Shown here piece after piece: positions 1 through 8,678 of a stretch of DNA of 64,000 bases. The stretch spans positions 62,001 to 126,000 of the forward strand of contig NZ_FRFA01000004.1 in the NCBI RefSeq assembly GCF_900143535.1. Reading direction: 5' to 3'. The position numbers and the translations under genes are program-made. The notes beneath the pieces are model-generated. The model did no database searches. It saw nothing but the letters and a program-made list of their open reading frames with translations, and was not told where the DNA came from. This DNA is from Tateyamaria sp. Alg231-49. GTDB lineage: Bacteria; Pseudomonadota; Alphaproteobacteria; Rhodobacterales; Rhodobacteraceae. Every line of letters begins with the position of its first letter. The first letter of the stretch is position 1.

Positions 1-230
1 GCCGCATGGCTAATCCCAAGATTACGGGCCTCAGAAATGTTGGGGCGGTCAAAGGGCACAACCTTGATCTGCTCCGCCCAGCGCGCCACGGCAGTGCAGC
101 CCGCATCGTCCGCCACGACGACAATTTCAAACGGCGTGTACTGGACCTGCAACAGACCCAAGAGACAGCGCGCCAAAGCTTCCGGCCGGTCGCGGCTGAC
201 CACCACAACACTGACCGGAGGGCGGGTCAT
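1..230 (-). CDS. Family 2 glycosyltransferase, N-terminal part (runs off the window)
   Basis: The ATG is at 230-228 and the reading frame stays open to the window edge, giving 76 residues. The start MTRPPVSVVVVSRDRPEAL, followed by FEIVVVADD and then NISEARNLGI, is the nucleotide-sugar binding half of a GT-A fold family 2 glycosyltransferase (VSVVVVSRDR strand, ADD in the DxD-type region, the SEARNLG helix). Such enzymes transfer a sugar from an activated nucleotide donor during LPS or capsule synthesis on the cytoplasmic side of the inner membrane. The start overlaps the kdsB stop by four bases (ATGA), so it should be co-transcribed with kdsB and cysQ. The acceptor and sugar cannot be told from this fragment. 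Confidence 0.85.
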   Translation of the reverse strand, partial: MTRPPVSVVVVSRDRPEALARCLLGLLQVQYTPFEIVVVADDAGCTAVARWAEQIKVVPFDRPNISEARNLGISHA

Positions 231-1027
231 TCGAGACCCATTTGCGCCATCATTGCCTCGATCCGGGGGACGTCAGCGGGGTTGTTCAATTCCCAAAACT
301 GCCGCCCACGCGCGTCAACCTCGACGCACAGAACTTGTCGGCCATTCTCAAGAAACCGGAGCTGTTCCAGCCCCTCTAGCGTCTCAAGCGGTCCGACAGA
401 CCAATCTGAATACGCCGCGAGTGCGTCAGGACGATAAGCATAGACCCCAACATGGTGAAACACGGGCGTTTCAGCGTCATCCGGATAGGTCGTATTGGTG
501 TAAGGGATCACCTCTTTGGAAAAGTAGAGCCCCTCGTTCTGCGCCCCGAACACCGCAGTCGTGCCACCAACACGGCCCGCTTTGCGGTCCTCTAAAAACC
601 CGTTAAGCGTGGCGCCATCACAACGCAAAACAGGCGTTGCAATCTCTGCCTCAGGGCCAGCGCGCAAACCATCCACCAAACCTTCAATAAACCACGCAGG
701 GGTCAACGGGGCGTCGCCCTGCAAATTCACCACGATATCGTAGGTGCCGCCCAGCTTAGCATGCGCTTCAGCACACCGTTCAGTTCCGTTGCCGCACGCC
801 TCAGAAGTCATGACAACTTCGGCCCCAAAGGCTTTGGACGCTGCGCTGATCCTGTCATCATCTGTCGCAACGACCACCCGATCGATACCAGACACTTCCA
901 TGGCGGCACGCCAACTGCGTTCGATCAGGCTCTGGGCAACACCCGTCGCACCTGTCAACGGCACCAATGGCTTGCCGGGATAGCGGCTTGAGGCATAGCG
1001 CGCGGGGATGACTAAAAGGACGGACAT
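227..1027 (-). CDS. kdsB: 3-deoxy-manno-octulosonate cytidylyltransferase (CMP-Kdo synthetase)
   Basis: A 266-residue protein close to the usual KdsB length (about 250). It should join CTP and Kdo to give CMP-Kdo, the activated sugar used for the LPS inner core and for capsule. Visible marks are the N-terminal nucleotide-binding run VIPARYASSRYPGKPL, the VVATDDDRI segment, NLQGDAPL, and the C-terminal ENG...VEVDARGRQFWELNNPADV region, which corresponds to the family's HIGxYAYR/GxDTPEDL area in diverged form. This divergence makes a relative acting on a similar sugar acid possible. It sits between cysQ (1-bp overlap, TGATG) and a glycosyltransferase (4-bp overlap), a tight polysaccharide operon. 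Confidence 0.88.
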   Translation of the reverse strand: MSVLLVIPARYASSRYPGKPLVPLTGATGVAQSLIERSWRAAMEVSGIDRVVVATDDDRISAASKAFGAEVVMTSEACGNGTERCAEAHAKLGGTYDIVVNLQGDAPLTPAWFIEGLVDGLRAGPEAEIATPVLRCDGATLNGFLEDRKAGRVGGTTAVFGAQNEGLYFSKEVIPYTNTTYPDDAETPVFHHVGVYAYRPDALAAYSDWSVGPLETLEGLEQLRFLENGRQVLCVEVDARGRQFWELNNPADVPRIEAMMAQMGLE

Positions 1028-1824
1028 CAGGCTGGCTTCAGATCAACAGAAGGCGCGTAAGCGATAAAGAATGGGTTCGCGTACCCTTCTTTGCCGTAAA
1101 CCAGCGGTTCGTGGTTATCAAAGCGCACAACATGGCCCCCAGCCCCCGCCAGAACAGCATGTCCCGCGGCTGTGTCCCATTCCATCGTGCGGCCAACACG
1201 CGGATACAAATCCGCCTCGCCCGTGGCAACCAGACAAAACTTCAGGGATGAGCCCGCGCTTTTCATGTCCTGAACACTGTATGTATTGATGTAGTCATCC
1301 GTCGCCTGATCCCGGTGCGATTTTGAGGCAACAACCATCAAAGCAGCATTGTCGCTGTCAGCGACCCGTATCGGAGTAACCTCTCCAACGGTTTCCTTAT
1401 CAAACGCACCCGTTTCCTCGACGGCCTGCCCATCAGCGAGCGTGAAAAACATGCGACCCTTGGCCGGGGCATAGACGACACCGCGCGTGGGCACACCGGC
1501 CTCGACCAATGCGATATTGACGGTGAAATCGCCACGGCGATGAACAAATTCCTTGGTGCCATCAAGCGGGTCAACAATCAAAAACGTGTCGCCTGTCGTG
1601 GAATGCGTGGCTGCCTGTTCTTCTGTGACCAACATCACATCGGGAAATGCCGCGCGCAGGCCATCCGAAATAAGTGCATCCGCCGCCTCATCAGCTGCGG
1701 TGACAGGGCTGTCATCAGACTTCGACTTTACGTCAAAATCGTCAGTTCCATAGATCTCCATAATCTTGTCACCAGCCTCGAGTGCCAGCTTTCGCATGAC
1801 GGGGATCAAGTCTTCATATGTCAT
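1027..1824 (-). CDS. cysQ: 3'(2'),5'-bisphosphate nucleotidase CysQ
   Basis: A 265-residue member of the inositol-monophosphatase-like, Mg-dependent, Li-sensitive phosphatase family. CysQ hydrolyses PAP (3'-phosphoadenosine 5'-phosphate), the by-product of sulfation, to AMP. The metal-binding motifs are clear: the glutamate pair in VTEEQ, IVDPLDGTKEF near residue 83, and EWDTAAGHAVL near residue 214. The start at 1824 leaves a 119-bp divergent spacer to the capsule permease. First gene of the cysQ-kdsB-glycosyltransferase unit. Its place among sugar genes hints that the polymer may be sulfated or that it recycles PAP during export, but this is inference. Confidence 0.9.
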   Translation of the reverse strand: MTYEDLIPVMRKLALEAGDKIMEIYGTDDFDVKSKSDDSPVTAADEAADALISDGLRAAFPDVMLVTEEQAATHSTTGDTFLIVDPLDGTKEFVHRRGDFTVNIALVEAGVPTRGVVYAPAKGRMFFTLADGQAVEETGAFDKETVGEVTPIRVADSDNAALMVVASKSHRDQATDDYINTYSVQDMKSAGSSLKFCLVATGEADLYPRVGRTMEWDTAAGHAVLAGAGGHVVRFDNHEPLVYGKEGYANPFFIAYAPSVDLKPA

Positions 1825-1943
1825 AAAAGCGCTCCTAGGCCGGGCATTTGTTGAAAAGCAACTAAGAGGCCCTTATGCTGCGGCGCTAACGGAACGGCAA
1901 GATTTCCCTGCGTAGATAATCGCAACCCGAGGCAGCAGCGCAC

Positions 1944-2768
1944 ATGTTTCAATCCACGCGTAAACCGCAGACGAACTTGGGCACTGCCCTTGCGATGTCA
2001 GATGTGATCTACCACTCGATCGTGCGATCGGTGCGCAAGACCCACAACAATGCGTTTATGGCCATCGCAATGAACATGCTGCAAATGGTGATCTTCGTGA
2101 TGGCCTTCTACGTCATGTTCTCGGTACTTGGCCTGCGCGGTGCAGCGGTCCGGGGCGATTTCCTGCTCTACATTATGTCAGGCATCTTCCTTTTTATGAC
2201 CCACACCAAAACACTGGGCGCCGTCGTGGGTTCTGAAGGACCGGCTAGTCCGATGATGCTGCACGCGCCTATGAACACGATTGTGGCGATCTTTTCGTCA
2301 GCCTTGGGTGCGCTCTACATTCAGGTTCTTTCCCTGTTCATGATCCTGTTTATTTATCACGTCGCTTTTACCCCGGTTGTGATTGAACAGCCCTTTCCTG
2401 CCTTTGGAATGCTTTTGTTGTCATGGTTTACCGGGGCAGCACTCGGTTTGGTCTTGCTCGCAATCAAACCATGGTTTCCAACCTTTGTAAGCATCTTCAC
2501 CCAGATCTACTCGCGTGCGAACATGATCGCATCCGGCAAGATGTTTGTCGCCAATTCACTGCCTGCCTTCATGATCGCAATGTTCGATTGGAACCCCCTG
2601 TTTCACTTTATCGATCAAGCGCGGGGCTTCATTTTCATCAACTACAGCCCACGCTATACCTCGTGGGAATATGGGTTCTGGGTAGGGGTTGTGCTTGTGA
2701 TGATCGGGTTGATGGGCGAATTTTACACCCGGCGCCATGCCTCTGCCAGCTGGGGTGCGCGGCGCTAG
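1944..2768 (+). CDS. Capsule/polysaccharide ABC exporter permease (KpsM/Wzm type)
   Basis: A 274-residue integral membrane protein of the ABC-2 permease family. About six hydrophobic segments can be seen, for example MVIFVMAFYVMFSVLG, LFMILFIYHVAF, MLLLSWFTGAALGLVLLAI and GFWVGVVLVMIGLMG. The late stretch FDWNPLFHFIDQARGFIFINY is the conserved region of KpsM/RfbD-type permeases preceding the last helices. The role would be to move capsular or O-antigen polysaccharide across the inner membrane with an ATPase partner (KpsT-like). No ATPase gene is adjacent, so the partner must lie elsewhere. Divergent from cysQ-kdsB. Its stop codon shares bases with the stop of a decayed gene on the other strand. 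Confidence 0.82.
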   Translation: MFQSTRKPQTNLGTALAMSDVIYHSIVRSVRKTHNNAFMAIAMNMLQMVIFVMAFYVMFSVLGLRGAAVRGDFLLYIMSGIFLFMTHTKTLGAVVGSEGPASPMMLHAPMNTIVAIFSSALGALYIQVLSLFMILFIYHVAFTPVVIEQPFPAFGMLLLSWFTGAALGLVLLAIKPWFPTFVSIFTQIYSRANMIASGKMFVANSLPAFMIAMFDWNPLFHFIDQARGFIFINYSPRYTSWEYGFWVGVVLVMIGLMGEFYTRRHASASWGARR

Positions 2769-2872
2769 AATGTCCAACGCGCTCCAATGATGTAGAATGA
2801 GACATCCTTGAACGTGGACGAAGTGTAATCGTCATGTGAATACTTGCGGTACTCTGCACCGTGCGACCTCCA
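2765..2872 (-). pseudogene. Remnant: C-terminal strands of an outer-membrane beta-barrel protein
   Basis: The minus strand encodes HGAEYRKYSHDDY followed by DVSFYIIGARWTF and a TAG stop. Alternating hydrophobic residues ending in a terminal Phe are the signature of the last two strands (BAM recognition signal) of an outer-membrane barrel, most like the Omp25/OmpA-type small barrels of alphaproteobacteria. Reading upstream in the same frame, the sequence stops looking like a barrel, and stop codons appear around 3000-3020. No start codon or signal peptide is found, so the rest of the gene is lost. The stop (2767-2765) overlaps the permease stop as CTAG. I read it as the tail of a gene deleted or replaced here, perhaps when the porin-like gene at 3044 arrived. 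Confidence 0.55.
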
Positions 2873-3043
2873 TGTCAGACACGCTTGGGCCGTTCTTTCC
2901 TCTTCCATGGAGAGGGAAGCCCATATGAAAACGTATCGACTTTTCCACTCAATAACCTCAGGATTGCGTGCCGCAGCGCTGGCGATCTCAGTGCGTGCTC
3001 AGTAATTGCTAGGATTACGTCAACTTTGTCTGAGGAGGACTGA

Positions 3044-4267
3044 ATGCACGGCACTTTCTCATTTCTGATCTGGCTGATGGCCAGCGCGTTCTGGGTGTGC
3101 ACCGCACAAATCAGCAAAGCGCAGGAATCTGACCTGCCTGCCGAGCTGGATACATCGCAAGACTGGTCCAACAACTGGTCCGGAACTTGGCAGGAACGCC
3201 GCCAGCGACGACAGGACCGGTTCGATCGCTTCTTGAATTGGGAATTGTCCGACAACACCCTGCTCAGCTTCTACGGGCAACTCAATTTCCTTTATCTGGA
3301 TTATGATGACGACATTGATCCGTTCACCTCCTTTCGGGACAACGCGAATTCGCCGGGTCGACTGGGTTTGAGGCTGGAGACCAATTTCGACAACGGTACC
3401 GGGCTTTTGGTCAATCTTGAAACTGGCTTGCGACGCAGCACCTATGACGGGATCATAAGAGGCGGCGGTGTTCAAGACGACTTCGAGGACTGGGACAAAA
3501 CGCTTTTACGCAAAGCCGAAATGCGCCTTTCGATCCCGTCCTTTGGATTCCTGTCGATCGGTCAAGGCAGCATGGCGGGCGATGGCATCACCGGCTTTGA
3601 TTTCTCAAGAACCGGAGTGATCGCAACAAACAGCGTCGGCGACACGATTTCTGGCGTACCTGCCTATTTCGCAAACGGCGAGCAATCCGCTTCGCAATTA
3701 CAAGCCTTCTTTCCGACCTTCGACGGGTCGCGTCGGTTTCGGGTAAGGTATGACAGCGTCACCAAACGCGGCCTGTCTTGGGCCGCATCGGCCGGACGGG
3801 AAGTCCTGATCGATGATGACAACAACACCTATGCAGATGTTGCCCTGCGCTACGAGACGGAATGGCGCAACTTTCGGATCAAAACAGGTGTGGCCGCGAC
3901 CTATAACGATACATCTCCCGATTTCTTTTCCGGCTCGGTTGCCGGAATCGACGAAAAGACTGGGCTAAACTTTACCATCGCTGGCGGGGCAAATTCGCGC
4001 CAAGGCCGCTATTTGTATGGGAAGGTTGGCCTCATTCGTTCGTTCTTTGACTTTGGCGATACGTCCGTTTCTCTCGACTACTATCATAGCGACGAGCCCC
4101 TCGCCGGAACAAACAATTCACGATCCTGGGGGGCATCCATCGTTCAAAGTATCAAAACGAGCCAAACCGAGATTTATGCCACGTACCGCCAGTATGACGT
4201 AGATGCCATCGGGCGTGAAATTCAGGACGCCCGTGTCGTCGCGGCGGGCATTCGCTTCCTCTGGTAG
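3044..4267 (+). CDS. Porin-like outer-membrane protein
   Basis: A 407-residue protein with a signal peptide (MHGTFSFLIWLMASAFWVC, cleavage probably after ISKAQ) preceded by a strong ribosome site (gaggagg, 8 bases before ATG). The mature part has repeated amphipathic strands such as LSFYGQLNFLYLDYDDD, GRLGLRLETNF, AEMRLSIPSFGFLSIGQGS and RRFRVRYDSV. It ends in VVAAGIRFLW, with an aromatic C-terminal residue as expected for BAM-inserted barrels. The GQGSMAGDGI segment resembles the loop-3 region of proteobacterial general porins. It probably forms a diffusion pore; the substrate is unknown. Monocistronic: the flanking regions carry no partner. Confidence 0.75.
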   Translation: MHGTFSFLIWLMASAFWVCTAQISKAQESDLPAELDTSQDWSNNWSGTWQERRQRRQDRFDRFLNWELSDNTLLSFYGQLNFLYLDYDDDIDPFTSFRDNANSPGRLGLRLETNFDNGTGLLVNLETGLRRSTYDGIIRGGGVQDDFEDWDKTLLRKAEMRLSIPSFGFLSIGQGSMAGDGITGFDFSRTGVIATNSVGDTISGVPAYFANGEQSASQLQAFFPTFDGSRRFRVRYDSVTKRGLSWAASAGREVLIDDDNNTYADVALRYETEWRNFRIKTGVAATYNDTSPDFFSGSVAGIDEKTGLNFTIAGGANSRQGRYLYGKVGLIRSFFDFGDTSVSLDYYHSDEPLAGTNNSRSWGASIVQSIKTSQTEIYATYRQYDVDAIGREIQDARVVAAGIRFLW

Positions 4268-4583
4268 CCGCGCAAGCGACGCGCCAAAGGTTACTCTTGT
4301 CTACCCGCCCAACCGGGTCGCGTCCTCGCAATGGACAAACACCCCTCCGCTCACGGCTTCATAGGCCGGGCAACTGTGGGAACAAGTGGCAAGAGCAAAG
4401 AGAACAAGGGTTCAAATCAGCAACGTCTAGGCGATCTGTGACATGATGGTCCGGTTTGGTCAGCCCATCGCATCGCCAAATGTCAGTCGGTTTTAGATGG
4501 ATGCGGGATACAAGCAGGCAACCGCTTTTCCATCAAAGACAGAAATCAAATACAGCAATAATGGCTAGGATGCCAAAGCTTGG
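4268..4583. other. Gene-poor spacer with a possible decayed lipoprotein fragment
   Basis: About 316 bases lie between the convergent porin-like gene and alkB. No good terminator is visible. On the minus strand, 4411-4301 encodes TLVLFALATCSHSCPAYEAV and then SGGVFVHCEDATRLGG before a TAG. This reads like the lipobox and short mature part of a small lipoprotein, but a TGA lies just before it and no in-frame start exists, so it is at best a remnant. Nothing else was recognised. Confidence 0.3.
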
Positions 4584-5183
4584 TCAAAAAACTACGCGAC
4601 AGGTCAGATTTATCCTTCCGCCTTTGGGGAGCAAAGAGGATGATCCAAACCGGATCCGGTCTACACCATGGTAGGTCCGTCGGGCCGCGCCTCCCATAAC
4701 CACCACATCGCCGCTTTCCAGCCATAACGACTCTGTCTTGCCACCGCGTGTGGTGTTGCCAATGCGGAACAGCCCCGCATCACCCAGAGACACTGACAGA
4801 ACGGGCCAGTCGAAACTGGCCTCGTCTTTGTCTTGATGCATCCCCATGCGCGCATCCTCCCCGTAGTAGTTGATCAAACAGCAATCCGGAGCACGCTCAA
4901 GCCCTGTCAGTGTGTGCCAAAGCTGCAGAACCGATGCCGGGATCGGAGGCCATGGCCCACCGTCAGGATGGGTCGGTGCGTAGCGATATCCTGAACGGTC
5001 GGCATACCATCCCACGGCCCCAGCCGACGTCATTCGCACGGACATCGGCTTGCCATAGGGTGTCTGAGGCGAGAACATCGGCGCTTGTTTGGCAATATCG
5101 CGCACATCTGCGACCAATCCGGCCTGTGCGGCGCTATTCAACTGGCCTTTGTAGACGTCAAAACCCCGGATGTGCGCGTGCAT
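4584..5183 (-). CDS. alkB: AlkB-type Fe(II)/2-oxoglutarate DNA dealkylase
   Basis: A 199-residue protein that should remove 1-methyladenine and 3-methylcytosine lesions by oxidative demethylation. The iron triad is visible: H116 and D118 in MGMHQDKDE, and H172 in RTYHGVDRI. The two arginines that bind 2-oxoglutarate lie in GRINLTCRV (R190, R196). LINYYGEDARMG is also typical. The ATG at 5183 is preferred over an ATG nine codons upstream because GAAGAGGG sits just before it and homologues start near the HIRGFDVY segment. It is divergent from dnaK across about 190 bp and shares that promoter region. No ada partner is adjacent. Confidence 0.93.
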   Translation of the reverse strand: MHAHIRGFDVYKGQLNSAAQAGLVADVRDIAKQAPMFSPQTPYGKPMSVRMTSAGAVGWYADRSGYRYAPTHPDGGPWPPIPASVLQLWHTLTGLERAPDCCLINYYGEDARMGMHQDKDEASFDWPVLSVSLGDAGLFRIGNTTRGGKTESLWLESGDVVVMGGAARRTYHGVDRIRFGSSSLLPKGGRINLTCRVVF

Positions 5184-5238
5184 AGGCCCTCTTCTCAACT
5201 TTATGTGCAATTTTGGCGGATTCCGTCCCGGTAGAACG

Positions 5239-5267
5239 GTTGCAGCGTCAAATGACCCTCCTTATAT
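5239..5267 (+). promoter_or_regulatory. Possible heat-shock (RpoH) promoter of dnaK
   Basis: GTTGCA at 5239-5244 and CTTATAT at 5261-5267 are separated by 16 bases. The second box fits the CYTATNT type -10 of alphaproteobacterial RpoH promoters and the first resembles CTTG. The site lies about 110 bases before the dnaK ATG. No CIRCE element is seen here, so sigma-32 control is the likelier route. Weak by eye. Confidence 0.3.
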
Positions 5268-5377
5268 ACGCCGCAGCGCGCAAGGAATCTTGCGCAAAAC
5301 CTATCGTGGCGTCGATGCCGACTTCGGGTCGACGCTTCGTGTCATCGCCTTGAACTAGATAAAGGGATCGAAAAAAC

Positions 5378-7288
5378 ATGGCTAAAGTCATTGGTATTGA
5401 CCTTGGAACAACAAACAGCTGCATCGCCATCATGGATGGTAGCCAGCCTCGCGTAATCGAAAACGCCGAAGGCGCACGGACAACACCGTCCATCGTCGCT
5501 TTCACAGAAAGCGAACGCCTCGTCGGCCAGCCGGCCAAACGGCAAGCGGTTACCAACCCCGACAACACAATTTTTGGTGTTAAGCGCCTGATTGGCCGCC
5601 GCAACGACGATGCGGATCTGGCCAAAGACAAGAAAAACCTGCCCTTCAACGTGATTGATGGCGGCAACGGCGACGCATGGGTCGAAGCCCGTGACGAGAA
5701 GTACTCGCCCAGCCAAATCTCTGCGTTCATCCTCGGCAAAATGAAAGAGACAGCGGAAAGCTATCTCGGCGAAGACGTGACCCAAGCGGTCATCACAGTC
5801 CCCGCCTATTTCAACGACGCCCAGCGCCAGGCAACCAAAGACGCCGGCAAAATCGCCGGCCTCGAAGTGCTGCGGATCATCAACGAACCGACAGCCGCCG
5901 CTTTGGCCTACGGTCTGGACAAAGAGAACAGCCAAACCATCGCGGTCTATGACCTTGGTGGTGGTACGTTCGACGTGACCATCCTCGAAATCGACGACGG
6001 CCTGTTCGAAGTAAAATCCACCAACGGTGATACGTTCCTTGGCGGTGAAGACTTTGACATGCGCATCGTGAACTACCTCGCGGCTGAGTTCAAAAAAGAG
6101 CACTCGGTCGACCTGACAGCCGACAAAATGGCCCTGCAGCGTCTCAAAGAGGCGGCAGAAAAGGCCAAGATCGAACTGTCCAGCGCGAACCAGACAGAAA
6201 TCAACCAGCCCTTCATCTCGATGGGCAGCAACGGCCAACCGTTGCACATGGTGATGAAGCTGACGCGTGCCAAATTGGAAAGCCTTGTTGGTGATCTGAT
6301 CAAAGCGTCCATGAAGCCGTGCGCTGCCGCGTTGAAAGACGCCGGTTTGTCAGCGTCTGACATCGATGAAGTCGTTCTGGTCGGCGGTATGACCCGTATG
6401 CCCAAAGTGGTCGAAGAAGTGACCAAGTTCTTCGGCAAAGAGCCCCACAAGGGTGTGAACCCTGACGAAGTGGTCGCCATGGGTGCCGCCATTCAGGCCG
6501 GTGTTCTGCAAGGCGACGTCAAAGACGTGGTTCTGCTCGACGTAACGCCTCTGTCGCTTGGCATCGAAACGCTTGGTGGCGTGTTCACACGCCTGATCGA
6601 CCGCAACACGACAATCCCGACGAAGAAATCGCAAATCTTCTCGACTGCGGAAGACAACCAGAACGCCGTGACAATCCGCGTGTTCCAGGGTGAGCGCGAG
6701 ATGGCCTCCGACAACAAGATCCTCGGTGCCTTCAACCTCGAAAACATCCCGCCCGCTCCACGCGGTATGCCCCAAATCGAAGTGACCTTCGACATCGACG
6801 CCAACGGCATCGTGTCGGTGGGCGCAAAAGACAAAGGCACTGGCAAGGAACAGCAGATCACGATCCAGGCCTCTGGCGGTCTGTCCGATGATGACATCGA
6901 ACAAATGGTCAAAGACGCCGAGGACAATGCCGAGGCGGATAAGGAACGTCGCGAGCTGATCGAGGCGAAAAACCAAGCCGAAAGCCTGATCCATTCGACA
7001 GAAAAATCTGTCGAAGAGCATTCGGACAAGGTTGATCCGACCACGGTCGAAGCGATCGAACTGGCCATTGCCGCACTCAAGGACGAGTTGGAAACCGACA
7101 GTGCTGACAAGATCAAGTCCGGCATTCAGAACGTGACCGAAGCGGCCATGAAACTGGGCGAGGCGATCTACAAGTCAGCACAGGAAGAGGGCGATGATGA
7201 GCCCGCCGGTGCTGATGAGCCCCGCGACGCGGACGATGACATCGTCGATGCCGAGTTCGAAGACCTGGACAACGACAAGCGCGCCTAA
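5378..7288 (+). CDS. dnaK: Hsp70 chaperone DnaK
   Basis: A 636-residue chaperone that binds exposed hydrophobic segments in an ATP-driven cycle with DnaJ and GrpE. The start [15 protein letters not shown] holds the phosphate-1 loop. [12 protein letters not shown] and [14 protein letters not shown] are Hsp70 signatures, and the linker/substrate-domain entry [13 protein letters not shown] is intact near residue 390. The acidic, helical lid ends in [11 protein letters not shown]. Length is normal for the family. dnaJ follows 82 bp downstream with a strong hairpin between them, while grpE and hrcA lie about 47 kb away in this window. Probably heat-induced. Confidence 0.99.
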   Translation: MAKVIGIDLGTTNSCIAIMDGSQPRVIENAEGARTTPSIVAFTESERLVGQPAKRQAVTNPDNTIFGVKRLIGRRNDDADLAKDKKNLPFNVIDGGNGDAWVEARDEKYSPSQISAFILGKMKETAESYLGEDVTQAVITVPAYFNDAQRQATKDAGKIAGLEVLRIINEPTAAALAYGLDKENSQTIAVYDLGGGTFDVTILEIDDGLFEVKSTNGDTFLGGEDFDMRIVNYLAAEFKKEHSVDLTADKMALQRLKEAAEKAKIELSSANQTEINQPFISMGSNGQPLHMVMKLTRAKLESLVGDLIKASMKPCAAALKDAGLSASDIDEVVLVGGMTRMPKVVEEVTKFFGKEPHKGVNPDEVVAMGAAIQAGVLQGDVKDVVLLDVTPLSLGIETLGGVFTRLIDRNTTIPTKKSQIFSTAEDNQNAVTIRVFQGEREMASDNKILGAFNLENIPPAPRGMPQIEVTFDIDANGIVSVGAKDKGTGKEQQITIQASGGLSDDDIEQMVKDAEDNAEADKERRELIEAKNQAESLIHSTEKSVEEHSDKVDPTTVEAIELAIAALKDELETDSADKIKSGIQNVTEAAMKLGEAIYKSAQEEGDDEPAGADEPRDADDDIVDAEFEDLDNDKRA

Positions 7289-7315
7289 GCGGTGACGCTC
7301 AAGGAACCAATCGCA

Positions 7316-7342
7316 GGGGCCGGTTCGCACAGGACCGGCCCC
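7316..7342 (+). promoter_or_regulatory. Strong hairpin between dnaK and dnaJ
   Basis: A perfect 9-bp stem, GGGGCCGGT (7316-7324) with ACCGGCCCC (7334-7342), closes a 9-base loop. No T-run follows, so it is unlikely to terminate fully. It could lower readthrough into dnaJ or protect the 3' end of a dnaK transcript after processing, giving more dnaK than dnaJ. Confidence 0.6.
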
Positions 7343-7370
7343 ACGACGTTCCAGCTGAAGGATATGATCC

Positions 7371-8528
7371 ATGGCAAAACGTGACTATTATGATGTGTTG
7401 GGCGTCCAAAAGGGCGCCAACGCTGACGAAATCAAGAAGGGGTTTCGCTCTAAGGCCAAAGAACTGCACCCGGATCGCAATGCCGACAAACCGGACGCCG
7501 AAGCGCAGTTCAAAGAAGCCAACGAAGCCTATGACGTTCTAAAAGACCCCGACAAAAAGGCGGCCTATGACCGCTTTGGCCACGCAGCCTTTGAGGGCGG
7601 CATGGGCGGCGGTGGTGGACGACCCGGCGGCGGCTTTGGCGGCCAGCAGGGCGACTTTGGCTCTGCCTTTTCGGACGTGTTTGACGACCTATTTGGCGAC
7701 TTCATGGGCGGCCAACGCGGAGGCGGCGGCGGACGCCGTGCTGCGCGCGGCTCTGACCTGCGCTATAACCTGCGCGTCACGCTCGAAGACGCTTTTGCGG
7801 GCATGCAAAAAACCATCAACGTTCCCACATCCGTCAGCTGTGACAGTTGCGATGGTTCGGGCGCCGAAGGTGGCTCCGAACCTACCACCTGTCCCACGTG
7901 CTCCGGCATGGGCAAGGTGCGTGCACAACAAGGCTTCTTCACCGTCGAACGCACCTGCCCGACCTGTTCGGGCATGGGCCAGATCATTCAGAACCCTTGT
8001 AAGGTCTGTAATGGTGCAGGGCGCACTGAAAAGGATCGTTCGCTGAGCGTGAACATCCCCGCAGGCGTCGAAACCGGCACGCGCATTCGCCTCGCTGGCG
8101 AAGGTGAGGCAGGCATGCGCGGCGGCCCGTCAGGTGATCTCTACATCTTTATCGACGTGGCAACGCACGACCTGTTTGAACGCGACGGCAAGAACCTGTT
8201 CTGCCGTGTACCCGTGTCCATGAGTTCGGCCGCCCTTGGCGGATCGATCGAGGTGCCAACCATCGACGGCGGCCGGGGTCGGGTGCAAATCCCTGCCGGA
8301 TCGCAATCGGGTCGGCAAATGCGCCTGCGCTCCAAGGGTATGCCTGCCCTGCGCGGCGGTGGTCCGGGGGACATGTTCATCGAACTGGCCGTTGAAACTC
8401 CAGTGAACCTCACCAGCCGTCAAAAAGAATTGCTGCGCGAATTCGAAGAATTGTCCGAAGAGAACAACCCTGAATCCAGTAGCTTCTTTTCTTCTGTCAA
8501 ATCCTTCTGGGATTCGATGAAGGGCTGA
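7371..8528 (+). CDS. dnaJ: Hsp40 co-chaperone DnaJ (type I)
   Basis: A 385-residue J-protein that stimulates DnaK ATPase and delivers substrates. Order of parts: J domain (residues 1-70, HPD triad in LHPDRNADK), a Gly/Phe-rich stretch ([16 protein letters not shown]), a zinc domain with four CxxCxGxG repeats ([16 protein letters not shown] twice, CKVCNGAG), then the two C-terminal beta domains. All eight zinc cysteines are present. The start ATG has an AAGGA site upstream. Co-transcribed with dnaK subject to the intervening hairpin. Confidence 0.99.
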   Translation: MAKRDYYDVLGVQKGANADEIKKGFRSKAKELHPDRNADKPDAEAQFKEANEAYDVLKDPDKKAAYDRFGHAAFEGGMGGGGGRPGGGFGGQQGDFGSAFSDVFDDLFGDFMGGQRGGGGGRRAARGSDLRYNLRVTLEDAFAGMQKTINVPTSVSCDSCDGSGAEGGSEPTTCPTCSGMGKVRAQQGFFTVERTCPTCSGMGQIIQNPCKVCNGAGRTEKDRSLSVNIPAGVETGTRIRLAGEGEAGMRGGPSGDLYIFIDVATHDLFERDGKNLFCRVPVSMSSAALGGSIEVPTIDGGRGRVQIPAGSQSGRQMRLRSKGMPALRGGGPGDMFIELAVETPVNLTSRQKELLREFEELSEENNPESSSFFSSVKSFWDSMKG

Positions 8529-8532
8529 TAGG

Positions 8533-8558
8533 GTAAGGCGGGTTAACATCCGCCTTAC
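8533..8558 (+). terminator. Hairpin after dnaJ, possible terminator
   Basis: GTAAGGCGG (8533-8541) pairs with CCGCCTTAC (8550-8558) around an 8-base loop, five bases after the dnaJ stop. Only a scattered T-rich stretch (ttccatttt) follows, so it is a weak intrinsic terminator or a 3' stabilising stem. Confidence 0.5.
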
Positions 8559-8678
8559 GTCTCCGTTCCATTTTCCCAAACTGTATCACGGGCGGTGCAC
8601 AGGTGGTGCACTCATTGGTCATACCCAATTTAGCCTCGCGTTAACCCATCACTAACCACAGGTCGGCAAAGTTGGCAT

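Noticed and set aside
2861-3043. 60-residue plus-strand frame before the porin-like gene
   Set aside because: No ribosome site or motif, and it lies over the remnant and promoter region.
5342-7021. Long minus-strand frames opposite dnaK
   Set aside because: dnaK is unmistakable, and the opposing frames lack start signals and motifs.
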